Counted from the stretch's first letter, positions 1 through 6,172 are shown. The stretch is 10,867 nucleotides of DNA from an uncultured Collinsella sp. (GCA_958435545.1 CAUBGU010000054.1:1-10867), one strand, 5' to 3'. Program-made: numbers and translations. The notes: generated by a model from the letters alone, not told the origin.

Positions 1-422
1 CCGATGAGTTCAAGGCTTCCGAGGGCGTCGTCGACCCCATTGCCCAGCGCAACATCTTCTCGACCAACCCCACCACCGAGGGCACGAACTATGCCCGCAA
101 CTTCTTCTGCGAGGCTATTTGCACCTTCGTGTTCATCAGCGCCATCCTTGCTGCCGCTAACCGCGCTGGCGAGAACGTTCTGATGCTCGCCATCTGCGTC
201 GGCCTGATCGTTTGGGCTGTTGGCATGGGTATGGGCGGCATCACCGGCTTCGCCATGAACCAGGCTCGTGACCTTGGTCCTCGCATGGCCTATCAGGTTC
301 TGCCGATTAAGAACAAGGCTGACAACAACTGGAAGTACGGCCTGCTCGTTCCTGGCATCGCTCCGTTTGTCGGTGCCGCTCTGGCTGCACTGTTTGTGCA
401 CGGTTTCTTGGGCATGTTCTAG
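1..422 (+). CDS. MIP-family aquaglyceroporin (GlpF/LarD-like), 3' part only
   Basis: The frame is open from position 3 and gives 139 residues before a TAG stop; the start is outside the window. It is the C-terminal half of a membrane channel of the major intrinsic protein family, which passes glycerol, water or other small neutral solutes. Visible are hydrophobic membrane segments (around bases 105-165, 180-240 and 345-420) and the second pore half-helix, reading GFAMNQARDLGPR at bases 246-284. The Arg of the selectivity filter and the following Asp, which marks glycerol-type rather than water-only channels, are both present. The usual Asn-Pro-Ala signature is Asn-Gln-Ala here. The family call is firm; substrate is not. 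GlpF is the default reading, but lactate channels (LarD) belong to the same family and lar genes lie just downstream on the other strand. Confidence 0.9.
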   Translation, partial: DEFKASEGVVDPIAQRNIFSTNPTTEGTNYARNFFCEAICTFVFISAILAAANRAGENVLMLAICVGLIVWAVGMGMGGITGFAMNQARDLGPRMAYQVLPIKNKADNNWKYGLLVPGIAPFVGAALAALFVHGFLGMF

Positions 423-446
423 TCAAAGGACGGCTCTATAAGGTCC

Positions 447-571
447 GGGCTCGGTAGGGGTTAACTTTCCAACGCGTCCTCGGACATGCAAAAAGGCTCG
501 CTGCGCACTTTGTGCGGCGAGCCTTTTTGCGTCCTGCGGAGTGCGTTGGAAAGTTAACCCCTACCGAGCCC
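447..571. repeat. Perfect 29-bp inverted repeat flanking a terminator
   Basis: The left arm (447-475) and right arm (543-571) are exact reverse complements over 29 bases. The arms contain GGTTAACTTTCCAACGC and its complement GCGTTGGAAAGTTAACC. They enclose a second, independent hairpin at 488-530, so the DNA or RNA could form a nested cruciform of about 125 bases. I see no target-site duplication or coding capacity, so a mobile origin (MITE or REP-like element) is only possible. The core AAAGTTAACC recurs as another inverted pair upstream of feoA. Confidence 0.85.
488..530. terminator. Bidirectional intrinsic terminator between the MIP gene and tetR
   Basis: GCAAAAAGGCTCGC (488-501) pairs perfectly with GCGAGCCTTTTTGC (517-530), and CGCAC/GTGCG pairs further inside. 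The A-tract on one side and T-tract on the other make it work in both directions, which suits the convergent MIP gene (+) and lar/tetR operon (-). Confidence 0.85.
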
Positions 572-727
572 TGGGCATTCTTGGCTGTGTTCGAACAAGC
601 AACTCAACATATATATCTGAATTTGGATGGGAGGGGCTTGTTGCTGGTAGGGGCGTTGAAGCGTGAGTGAATCTTTGGGATGCGTGGCGCCTTGGGTTGG
701 GGCGATGCTTTGGGATGAGGTTCTTAC
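572..727. other. Intergenic stretch downstream of tetR, no gene seen
   Basis: This is the right part of the 305-base gene-free gap 423-727; the left part is the inverted repeat and terminator. It holds a 10-bp palindrome TGTTCGAACA (588-597), a short ATATATAT run near 609-616, and two copies of CTTTGGGATG (673-682 and 708-717). I see no supported open reading frame with a ribosome-binding site, and no RNA gene. Confidence 0.5.
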
Positions 728-1267
728 TTAGTTGAAGAGGGGTTTTATGGCTGAGAGGTAGTCTTTGGCTACGTCCTCTTTTGGGGCTTGGAAGTTGTGC
801 CAGGCCCACCATTGGACGGTGGCTACGAAGCTTGAGGCTATGTGGTGTAGTAAGAAACTGCGGTCCATGGTGGCTGCTGGGCCTGCGGGGTCGACGGGGA
901 CGGTTTCGGCTGCTCGGGACATGATGGTCTTACGTAGACAGTCGGCGAAGACGCGTGAGCCGGCGCCGGCTACGAGGGCTCGAACGCCCTGGCGGCGCTC
1001 CCAGAGGTTGTTGAGGATATGCTCGACCTGCACGAGCGGATCATCGAGGGGCGTACCGTCATCGTCGAGGGCATGGGTGCAGATATCGCACACGAGCTCA
1101 GCGAGTAGGTCATCTTTGCTCTTGAAGAGGCCGTAGAACGTGGCCCGACCCACATGGGCGCGAGCGATGATGTCACCGACGGTGATCTTGCCGTAGTCCT
1201 CTTCGCGCAGCAGCTCGGAGAACGCCGCGACGATCGCAGCGCGGCTTTTTGCCTTGCGGGCATCCAT
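728..1267 (-). CDS. TetR/AcrR-family transcriptional regulator
   Basis: The 179-residue protein has an N-terminal TetR helix-turn-helix at about residues 8-54, including DIIARAHVGRATFYGLFKSK, followed by a helical ligand or dimer domain ending in WWAWHNFQAPKEDVAKDYLSAIKPLF. Such proteins bind palindromic operators and usually repress, releasing DNA when a small ligand binds. The same frame stays open 71 codons further upstream, but that part is Arg-rich overlap with larC. I chose the ATG at 1267 because the TetR fold starts there (MDARKAKSRAAIV). The start is only 2 bases after the larC stop and has no clear Shine-Dalgarno, so translation is probably coupled to larC. Its place as third gene of the larB-larC unit suggests it controls that unit. 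The ligand is unknown. Confidence 0.9.
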   Translation of the reverse strand: MDARKAKSRAAIVAAFSELLREEDYGKITVGDIIARAHVGRATFYGLFKSKDDLLAELVCDICTHALDDDGTPLDDPLVQVEHILNNLWERRQGVRALVAGAGSRVFADCLRKTIMSRAAETVPVDPAGPAATMDRSFLLHHIASSFVATVQWWAWHNFQAPKEDVAKDYLSAIKPLFN

Positions 1268-1269
1268 GG

Positions 1270-2193
1270 CTATGCGTCCGCGTGAACGAGCAGGCAGCGG
1301 AGCGTACCGGAGCAACCTTCGTAGGGGCGTTTGCCGGCGCCGTAGCCGACGGCTTCGATGCGGTAGCGTGAGGGCAGTTGGTCGGACGTGCGCAGCGCGG
1401 TGACGATGGCGGCGCCCGTCGGCGTCACGAGCTCGCCGGCGACCGGTGCAGGCGTGAGGGCGATATTGCCCGCCTGGCACAGGTTGACGACAGCGGGGAC
1501 GGGAATGGGCATGAGGCCGTGGGCACAGTGGATGGTGCCGTGACCCTCGGAGAGCGACTCGACCACGATGTCCTCAATACCAAGGTCGTCGAGGCAGATG
1601 GCGACAGAGCAGACGTCGACGATGGAGTCGACGGCGCCCACCTCGTGAAACAGGACGGTGTCGGGCGTTTTGCCGTGAGCCTTGGCCTCGGCAGCGGCGA
1701 GTACGGAAAAAATGGCGAGGGCGCGACGCTTGGCGCCATCGCTTAGCTGCGAGCCGTCGATGATGGCTGTGACGTCCGCCAAAGAACGGTGGTGATGGTG
1801 GTGGGCGTGATGATGGCCCTCGTGGCCATGACCGTGGGCCTCATGGTCATGGTCGTGGTTGTGTGTGTGCTCGTGTTCGTGCTCATCATGGTCATGATGG
1901 TGGTGCTCATGCTCGTGCGTATGCTCGGCAGCTGCTTCGTTGCCGTAGAGCCAGGCCATATCGTGATCGTGGTTCTCGAGCTCCTCTGCAAGCTGGACGT
2001 CGAAATCGCAGGCGTCGATGCCATGCTTGTTTGCACGCGTGACGGCGATCGAAAAGCCGTCGACCGGCAGCGTGGCGAGCTGTTCGCGCAGGTGTTCCTC
2101 GCTGGCGCCCAGGTCGAGCAGGGCCGCGACGGTCATATCGCCGCTGATGCCCGAGGTGCCGTCGATGATAAGCGTATGCTGATGGTTGGACAT
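1270..2193 (-). CDS. larC: LarC1-type nickel insertase, N-terminal half only, with His-rich insert
   Basis: LarC inserts nickel, in a CTP-dependent step, into the pyridinium bisthiocarboxylate mononucleotide to finish the nickel-pincer cofactor of lactate racemase. The 307 residues match the N-terminal (LarC1) part of the family: DGTSGISGDM near residues 11-20, FHEVGAVDSIVDV around 175-190, GELVTPTGAAIV, then GYGAGKRPYEGCSGTLR near the end. A His-rich insert occupies residues 91-135. Full LarC proteins have roughly 400 or more residues and carry a C-terminal LarC2 domain that binds CTP. Here a TAG stop follows LLVHADA and tetR begins 2 bases later, so LarC2 is absent from this locus. The start ATG at 2193 has AAGGAG at 2205-2200, overlapping the larB stop. 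The gap to larB is 10 bases, so the two are surely cotranscribed. Confidence 0.9.
   Translation of the reverse strand: MSNHQHTLIIDGTSGISGDMTVAALLDLGASEEHLREQLATLPVDGFSIAVTRANKHGIDACDFDVQLAEELENHDHDMAWLYGNEAAAEHTHEHEHHHHDHDEHEHEHTHNHDHDHEAHGHGHEGHHHAHHHHHRSLADVTAIIDGSQLSDGAKRRALAIFSVLAAAEAKAHGKTPDTVLFHEVGAVDSIVDVCSVAICLDDLGIEDIVVESLSEGHGTIHCAHGLMPIPVPAVVNLCQAGNIALTPAPVAGELVTPTGAAIVTALRTSDQLPSRYRIEAVGYGAGKRPYEGCSGTLRCLLVHADA
1789..1923 (-). other. His-rich metal-binding segment within LarC
   Basis: Residues 91-135 of LarC contain 26 His among 45 residues, the others mostly Asp, Glu, Gly, Thr and Ala, ending in a run of five His. Runs like this bind nickel or zinc in metallochaperones such as HypB and SlyD. 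In a nickel insertase it probably stores or delivers Ni(II). At the DNA level it is a low-complexity CAT/CAC/GAC/GAG tract, prone to length change by replication slippage. Confidence 0.85.
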
Positions 2194-2203
2194 GGAATGC
2201 TCC

Positions 2204-2986
2204 TTAACGGGCGCGGGGTGTGCCGGCGCTCAGATGGTTGATAAGACTTGCCTGGTAGGCGGCACCAAAGCCGTTGTCGATATTGACGACCGAAACGCCG
2301 CTGGCGCAGGAGTTGAGCATGGCGAGTAGCGCGGCTACGCCACCAAAGCTCGCACCGTAACCCACGCTGGTAGGAACGGCGATGACCGGACAGCTTACCA
2401 GGCCGCCGACAACGCTCGCCAGTGCGCCCTCCATGCCGGCAATGGCGATGACCACCTGTGCCTGGGCAAGCTCCTCGGCATGCGCGAGCAGACGGTGCAG
2501 GCCGGCGACACCTACGTCGTAGAGGCGATCGACCTCGTTGCCATAGAACTCGGCCGTCACTGCCGCCTCTTCGGCGACGGGCAGGTCGCTCGTGCCGGCG
2601 CAGGCGACGACGATGCGTCCGTTGCCGGTGGGGGAGGGCTTGCCTCCCACGAGGGCGAGCTGTGCGTCCGGGACATATCCCAGGTCGATGCCGTTGTCGA
2701 GGAGCTCCGAGGTGCGGGCTGCTTTTTCGGCGTCCAGGCGCGTGACCAGGATGCGCTCCTGGCCGGCATCGTGCAGTGCTTCGATAATGGCGGCAATCTG
2801 CTCGGCGGTTTTACCGGCACCGTAGACAACCTCGCCGGCTCCCTGGCGCACTCCGCGCGAAAGATCGAGCTGCGCAAAGCCCAAATCGGCGGTCGGAGCC
2901 GTCTGGATGCGCGTGAGGGCGACTGCCGGGGTGACTACTCCGTCGGCAACATCGCTCAGCAATTGCTCAAGATCTCGCTTATCCAT
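2204..2986 (-). CDS. larB: LarB, pyridinium-3,5-biscarboxylic acid mononucleotide synthase
   Basis: LarB carboxylates and hydrolyses nicotinic acid adenine dinucleotide, the first step of nickel-pincer cofactor synthesis. The 260-residue protein has an N-terminal region (1-120) with DLSRGVRQGAGEVVYGAGKT and a C-terminal PurE/AIR-carboxylase-like domain (about 122-255) with VVACAGTSDLPVAEEA, AIAGMEGALASVVGGL and VPTSVGYGASFGGV. Cys227 in LNSCASG probably corresponds to the Cys reported to form a covalent adduct in LarB. The ATG at 2986 is preceded by GAAGGGA (3000-2994). An upstream in-frame ATG at 3019 adds 11 residues without family similarity, so I rejected it. First gene of larB-larC-tetR. 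LarE (sulfur insertion) and LarA (racemase) are not in the window. Confidence 0.93.
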   Translation of the reverse strand: MDKRDLEQLLSDVADGVVTPAVALTRIQTAPTADLGFAQLDLSRGVRQGAGEVVYGAGKTAEQIAAIIEALHDAGQERILVTRLDAEKAARTSELLDNGIDLGYVPDAQLALVGGKPSPTGNGRIVVACAGTSDLPVAEEAAVTAEFYGNEVDRLYDVGVAGLHRLLAHAEELAQAQVVIAIAGMEGALASVVGGLVSCPVIAVPTSVGYGASFGGVAALLAMLNSCASGVSVVNIDNGFGAAYQASLINHLSAGTPRAR

Positions 2987-3030
2987 ATATGTTCCCTTCG
3001 ACGGCGCAAAGTCTAGCACTCAAAGGGTAT

Positions 3031-3064
3031 GTTTCCGAACACTAAGACAAAATTGTTCGGAAAC
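3031..3064. promoter_or_regulatory. Inverted-repeat operator candidate upstream of larB
   Basis: GTTTCCGAACA (3031-3041) and TGTTCGGAAAC (3054-3064) are perfect 11-bp inverted arms separated by 12 bases, centred about 62 bases upstream of the larB ATG. On the minus strand a possible -10 TAGACT and weak -35 TTCGGA would place one arm over the -35. TTGTCT is an alternative -35. The position suits an operator for the TetR protein encoded at the end of the operon, although the half-site spacing is wide for one TetR dimer. A serB transcript hairpin without a U-tract is the other reading. Confidence 0.55.
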
Positions 3065-3100
3065 TATAGGACGGACTGATTCATTTTTTAGACGGATCGG

Positions 3101-3736
3101 CTAGTCGCGCAGGATGATGTCCATGGCGAGCATCAGGTTGCGCTCGTCGATGGCAAACGGGGCGGCTTCGCGCGTCTTGGGCTTGGCACAAAACGCGATG
3201 CCCGTGCCCGCGGCCTGAATCATGGGAATGTCGTTGGCGCCGTCGCCGATCGCGACGGTATGGGCCATGTCGACACCGCACTCAACCGCCCAATCCAGCA
3301 GCTGGATGAGCTTGGATTCCTTGGTCACAATGTTTGCCGCCAGCTTGCCGGTAAGCTTGCCGTCCACGACTTCCAGGCGGTTGGCCAGGCAAAAATCGAT
3401 GCCCGCGGCGGCCACGATTTTGTCGGTGACCTCGTGGAAGCCACCGCTTACCACGCCGACCTTCCAGCCTTTGCTGTGCGCCGAGCGCACAAGCTCCAGC
3501 GCGCCGGGGGTAAACGTCACCCGCGCAAAAGTGCGATCGAACACGCTCTCATCCAAGCCGGCAAGCAGCCCCACGCGCTCCTCGAGCGCCTGCTTAAAGT
3601 CAAGCTCGCCGCGCATGGCGCGTTCGGTGATCTGTGCAACTTGCTCGCCCACGCCGGCCTCCTCACCCAACAGGTCGATGACTTCCTGGTTGATGAGCGT
3701 GGAGTCGATATCCATAACGATGAGGCGTGCGGTCAT
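3101..3736 (-). CDS. serB: Phosphoserine phosphatase SerB
   Basis: This HAD-superfamily enzyme removes phosphate from O-phosphoserine, the last step of serine synthesis, in the cytoplasm. Of 211 residues, motif I is DIDST with nucleophile Asp9 and acid/base Asp11, motif II is VVSGGF around 95-100 with Ser97, the conserved Lys lies near 139-142, and motif III is GDGANDIPMI at 164-173. The cap domain falls at about 20-75. The length suits the short SerB form without an ACT domain. The frame opens 15 codons earlier, but the ATG at 3736 is preceded by GGAAAGG at good distance and gives the usual start just before the first strand. Same direction as larB with a 114-base gap holding an operator candidate, so probably a separate unit. 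It is divergent from aspS. Confidence 0.95.
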   Translation of the reverse strand: MTARLIVMDIDSTLINQEVIDLLGEEAGVGEQVAQITERAMRGELDFKQALEERVGLLAGLDESVFDRTFARVTFTPGALELVRSAHSKGWKVGVVSGGFHEVTDKIVAAAGIDFCLANRLEVVDGKLTGKLAANIVTKESKLIQLLDWAVECGVDMAHTVAIGDGANDIPMIQAAGTGIAFCAKPKTREAAPFAIDERNLMLAMDIILRD

Positions 3737-3879
3737 GACGGGCCTTTCCGAGTGCAGTTGTATTGGGGCACATTGTCGCACGCGGCGCGCCTTGGTGACG
3801 GCCAGGCCGTGTCAATTGTTTCGTCTCCGTCAAGTCTTTGGGCAAGAGCTACTTTTTCGCGGCACATCGACGCGGGTGC

Positions 3880-3983
3880 GATAAGATAGAACGCCATGTC
3901 TGGCTGCGCGGTTTACGCAGGCTGGGCAAATCTGTACGACGCCGCCCGGAACGACACGGGGCGGCACAGATCCATAAAGGAGG
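3880..3983 (+). promoter_or_regulatory. aspS leader: possible -10, two hairpins and Shine-Dalgarno
   Basis: A possible -10 TAAGAT (3882-3887) has no convincing -35. Downstream, CTGCG/CGCAG (3904-3908 with 3916-3920) forms a small hairpin. A larger one runs 3930-3971: ATCTGT pairs with ACAGAT at the base and GCCGCCC (3941-3947) with GGGCGGC (3959-3965) above, with a 5-base bulge on the left side. It ends five bases before AAAGGAGG (3976-3983). No T-box TGGNACCGCG signature is visible, so this is not a recognisable T-box. Confidence 0.45.
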
Positions 3984-3992
3984 ATCACTGGT

Positions 3993-5780
3993 ATGAGCCA
4001 GACCCGTCCCATCGATGAGCATTCCATGCACACCCGTACCTGCGGCGAGCTTCGCTTCGAGAACGTGGGCGAAGAGGTCACCCTCACCGGTTGGGTGAGC
4101 CGTCGCCGCGACCACGGCGGCCTTATCTTCTGCGACCTTCGCGACCGCGAGGGCATCACGCAGCTCACCTTCGACCCCGAGCACTCCGATGGCGATGCCT
4201 TTAAGATCGCCGAGACCATGCGTCCCGAGTGGCCCATCAAGATTCACGGCGTCGTGCGCGCCCGTGGCGAGGAGACCACCAACACCAAGCTCGCGACCGG
4301 CGAGATCGAGGTCCTGACCGACCACGCCGAGGTGCTCAACACGTCCGTCACCCCGCCGTTCCAGATCGAGGACGGCATCGAGACCAGCGAGGACACTCGC
4401 CTGCGCTATCGCTATCTGGACCTCCGCCGTCCCGAGATGATGGCCAACCTCAAGCTGCGCTCCGACTTCACCTTTGCCATTCGCGAGGCGCTGCACAACC
4501 GTGAGTTCATGGAAGTCGAGACGCCCTCCCTGTTTAAGTCCACGCCCGAGGGCGCCCGCGACTTCATCGTTCCCAGCCGTATTCAGCCGGGCAACTTCTA
4601 CGCCCTGCCGCAGTCCCCGCAGCTCCTGAAGCAGCTGCTCATGGTCGGTGGCGTCGAGCGCTACTACCAGGTTGCCAAGTGCTTCCGCGACGAGGACCTG
4701 CGTGCCGACCGTCAGCCCGAGTTCACCCAGGTCGATATCGAGATGTCCTTCGTGGACCAGAACGACGTCATGAGCGCGCTCGAGGAGGTCCTGGCCGACG
4801 CCTTCGGCCGCATGGGTGTCGAGATGCCCACGCCGCTGCGTCGCATGGACTACTGGGATGCCATGGACACCTATGGCTCCGACAAGCCCGATACCCGCTA
4901 TGGCATGCACCTGGTCGACCTGACCGACATCTTTGCCAACTCCAAGTTCAAGGTCTTTGCGACTGCCGCAAACGAGGAGGGCTCTGTCGTCAAGGCCATC
5001 AACGCCAAGGGCGCTGGTGCCTGGGCACGTGCCAAGATCGATAAGCTTGCCGGCGTGGCCTCCACGTTTGGCGCCAAGGGCTTGGCCTGGATTGCCTTCC
5101 GCGAGGACGGCTCCATCAACAGCCCCATCGTCAAGTTCTTCTCGGACGAGGAGATGGCGGCTCTGCGCGAGCGCATGGACGTCGAGCCCGGCGACCTTGT
5201 GATGTTCGCCGCCGGCCCGCGCCTGCTCTCTGACGAGATCCTGGGCGGCATGCGTTCCCACATGGCCAACGCGCTCGAGATCAAGCGCGAGGGCCACGAC
5301 TTCCTGTGGGTCGTCAACTTCCCGCTGTTCCATTGGGACGAGGACCGCAAGGCCTATGCTGCCGAGCATCAGCCCTTTACCCTGCCGACCGAGACCGACA
5401 TCGCCAAGATCGAGGCCGATCCGCTGGCGGCCGGTTCGTGCACCTACGACTTTGTCATGGACGGCTTTGAGGCCGGCGGTGGCGGTATGCGTATCCACAA
5501 CGCCGAGATGCAGATGTCCATGCTCAAGCTCCTGGGCTTTACCGAGGAGCGCGCCGAGTCTCAGTTTGGCTTCCTCATGGAGGCCCTCAAGTTTGGTGCG
5601 CCCCCGATGGGCGGTTTCGCTCTGGGCCTGGACCGCGTGTGCATGCTGCTCACCGGTTCCGACTCCATCCGCGACGTCATGGCGTTCCCCAAGACGGCCA
5701 GCGGCTCCGACCTTATGTCGGGCGCCCCGAGTGCCGTTTCCGGCGCCCAGCTCAAGGACGTCAGCCTGCGCCTGATGTAG
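3993..5780 (+). CDS. aspS: Aspartyl-tRNA synthetase, bacterial type
   Basis: Class II synthetase that charges tRNA-Asp with aspartate. In 595 residues, the N-terminal OB-fold anticodon-binding domain covers about 13-115 (GWVSRRRDHGGLIFCDLRDR), the catalytic core starts near 140 (RYRYLDLRRPEMM), and motif 2 is around 229-252 (KCFRDEDLRADRQPEFTQ). The bacterial GAD insertion domain follows at about 300-430, and motif 3 is GGFALGLDR at 540-548. The ATG at 3993 has an ideal AAAGGAGG nine bases upstream; starting at Met12 would match E. coli AspRS more closely in length but has no such site. His41, in RRRDH, lies where E. coli has Leu30; His at this site is associated with non-discriminating AspRS that also charges tRNA-Asn. 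Transcribed alone and followed by a terminator. Confidence 0.97.
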   Translation: MSQTRPIDEHSMHTRTCGELRFENVGEEVTLTGWVSRRRDHGGLIFCDLRDREGITQLTFDPEHSDGDAFKIAETMRPEWPIKIHGVVRARGEETTNTKLATGEIEVLTDHAEVLNTSVTPPFQIEDGIETSEDTRLRYRYLDLRRPEMMANLKLRSDFTFAIREALHNREFMEVETPSLFKSTPEGARDFIVPSRIQPGNFYALPQSPQLLKQLLMVGGVERYYQVAKCFRDEDLRADRQPEFTQVDIEMSFVDQNDVMSALEEVLADAFGRMGVEMPTPLRRMDYWDAMDTYGSDKPDTRYGMHLVDLTDIFANSKFKVFATAANEEGSVVKAINAKGAGAWARAKIDKLAGVASTFGAKGLAWIAFREDGSINSPIVKFFSDEEMAALRERMDVEPGDLVMFAAGPRLLSDEILGGMRSHMANALEIKREGHDFLWVVNFPLFHWDEDRKAYAAEHQPFTLPTETDIAKIEADPLAAGSCTYDFVMDGFEAGGGGMRIHNAEMQMSMLKLLGFTEERAESQFGFLMEALKFGAPPMGGFALGLDRVCMLLTGSDSIRDVMAFPKTASGSDLMSGAPSAVSGAQLKDVSLRLM

Positions 5781-5803
5781 GCGAGCGGCTACCTATTGCC
5801 AGC

Positions 5804-5838
5804 AACGAGGGAAGGACGTGTGCCTTTCCTCGTTTTTT
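5804..5838 (+). terminator. Intrinsic terminator of aspS
   Basis: AACGAGGGAAGG (5804-5815) pairs with CCTTTCCTCGTT (5823-5834) with one G-U pair and a 7-base loop, followed by a run of Ts to 5838. It lies 24 bases after the aspS stop. Confidence 0.9.
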
Positions 5839-5863
5839 GTGAGACGGGGGTGCGCCGGTAACG

Positions 5864-5869
5864 TACAAT
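5864..5869 (+). promoter_or_regulatory. Candidate -10 for the HPr-like gene
   Basis: TACAAT differs from the TATAAT consensus at one base and lies 55 bases upstream of the ATG, after the aspS terminator. No good -35 is found at 16-18 bases (nearest are GAGACG and TTGTGA), so the assignment is tentative. Confidence 0.35.
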
Positions 5870-5923
5870 AACTACCACGTGGCTGGGTTTGCCGGCCGAA
5901 TGTGCGATGTCGTGGGAGGGGAC

Positions 5924-6172
5924 ATGGTCGAGTTTACGAAGACGATTAAAGATCCGTTGGGACTGCATGCCCGCCCGGTTGCGCTGCTCTATGACATCAT
6001 TGCCAAGCATCGTAGCGACGTGTCGGTCAGCATCGGCGACCGCCACACGGATGGCCGCGATGTTATGGGCCTCATGGCTCTCTACGGCGAGTGCGGCGAG
6101 AACATCATCTTCCGCGTTTCGGGTGTGGATGAGGCCTCCTGCGTCACGTCGATCAGAAACCTCTCGCTCTAA
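5924..6172 (+). CDS. ptsH: HPr-family phosphocarrier protein with Asp at the Ser46 position
   Basis: HPr relays phosphate from enzyme I (at His15) to sugar-specific EIIA proteins of the phosphotransferase system. In Gram-positives it is also phosphorylated on Ser46 by HPr kinase to act with CcpA. The 82-residue protein has GLHARP with His15 and Arg17 at the expected positions and the expected DVMGLMAL helix after residue 45. Residue 46 is Asp, not Ser, so it cannot be serine-phosphorylated there and may mimic the phosphorylated state. Length is normal for HPr (about 85-88, slightly short). The start is at 5924, with GGGAGGG at 5914-5920; 15 upstream in-frame codons carry no family similarity. 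No ptsI or EII gene is nearby, so its partners are elsewhere. It could be a true HPr or a regulatory paralogue. Confidence 0.9.
   Translation: MVEFTKTIKDPLGLHARPVALLYDIIAKHRSDVSVSIGDRHTDGRDVMGLMALYGECGENIIFRVSGVDEASCVTSIRNLSL

Noticed and set aside
447..571. Insertion sequence or complete mobile element
   Set aside because: The inverted repeat encloses only 67 bases with a terminator, no transposase and no visible target duplication.
1261..1480. LarC to TetR fusion by -1 frameshifting, as with LarC1/LarC2 in Lactobacillus
   Set aside because: The TetR frame is the -1 frame of larC and is open upstream, but no slippery heptamer is visible near the larC end, and TetR is not a LarC2 domain.
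1789..2241. A Val/Met-rich hydrophobic open frame opposite larC that looks like a membrane protein
   Set aside because: It is the reverse reading of the His-rich CAT/CAC/GAC tract, which yields Val and Met codons; no ribosome-binding site.
3222..3889. Two plus-strand open frames of over 200 codons opposite serB
   Set aside because: Shadows of serB in a GC-rich gene; no family similarity in the translations.
3880..3992. T-box riboswitch before aspS
   Set aside because: The conserved TGGNACCGCG antiterminator sequence and a terminator are absent.
3896..4015. A 39-codon upstream open frame overlapping the aspS start, possibly an Asp-sensing leader peptide
   Set aside because: It has four scattered Asp codons, no run of them, and no Shine-Dalgarno; chance opening is more likely.
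3849..5498. A 549-codon open frame on the minus strand opposite aspS
   Set aside because: It is the antisense shadow of a GC-biased gene; the plus strand encodes a full AspRS with all class II motifs.
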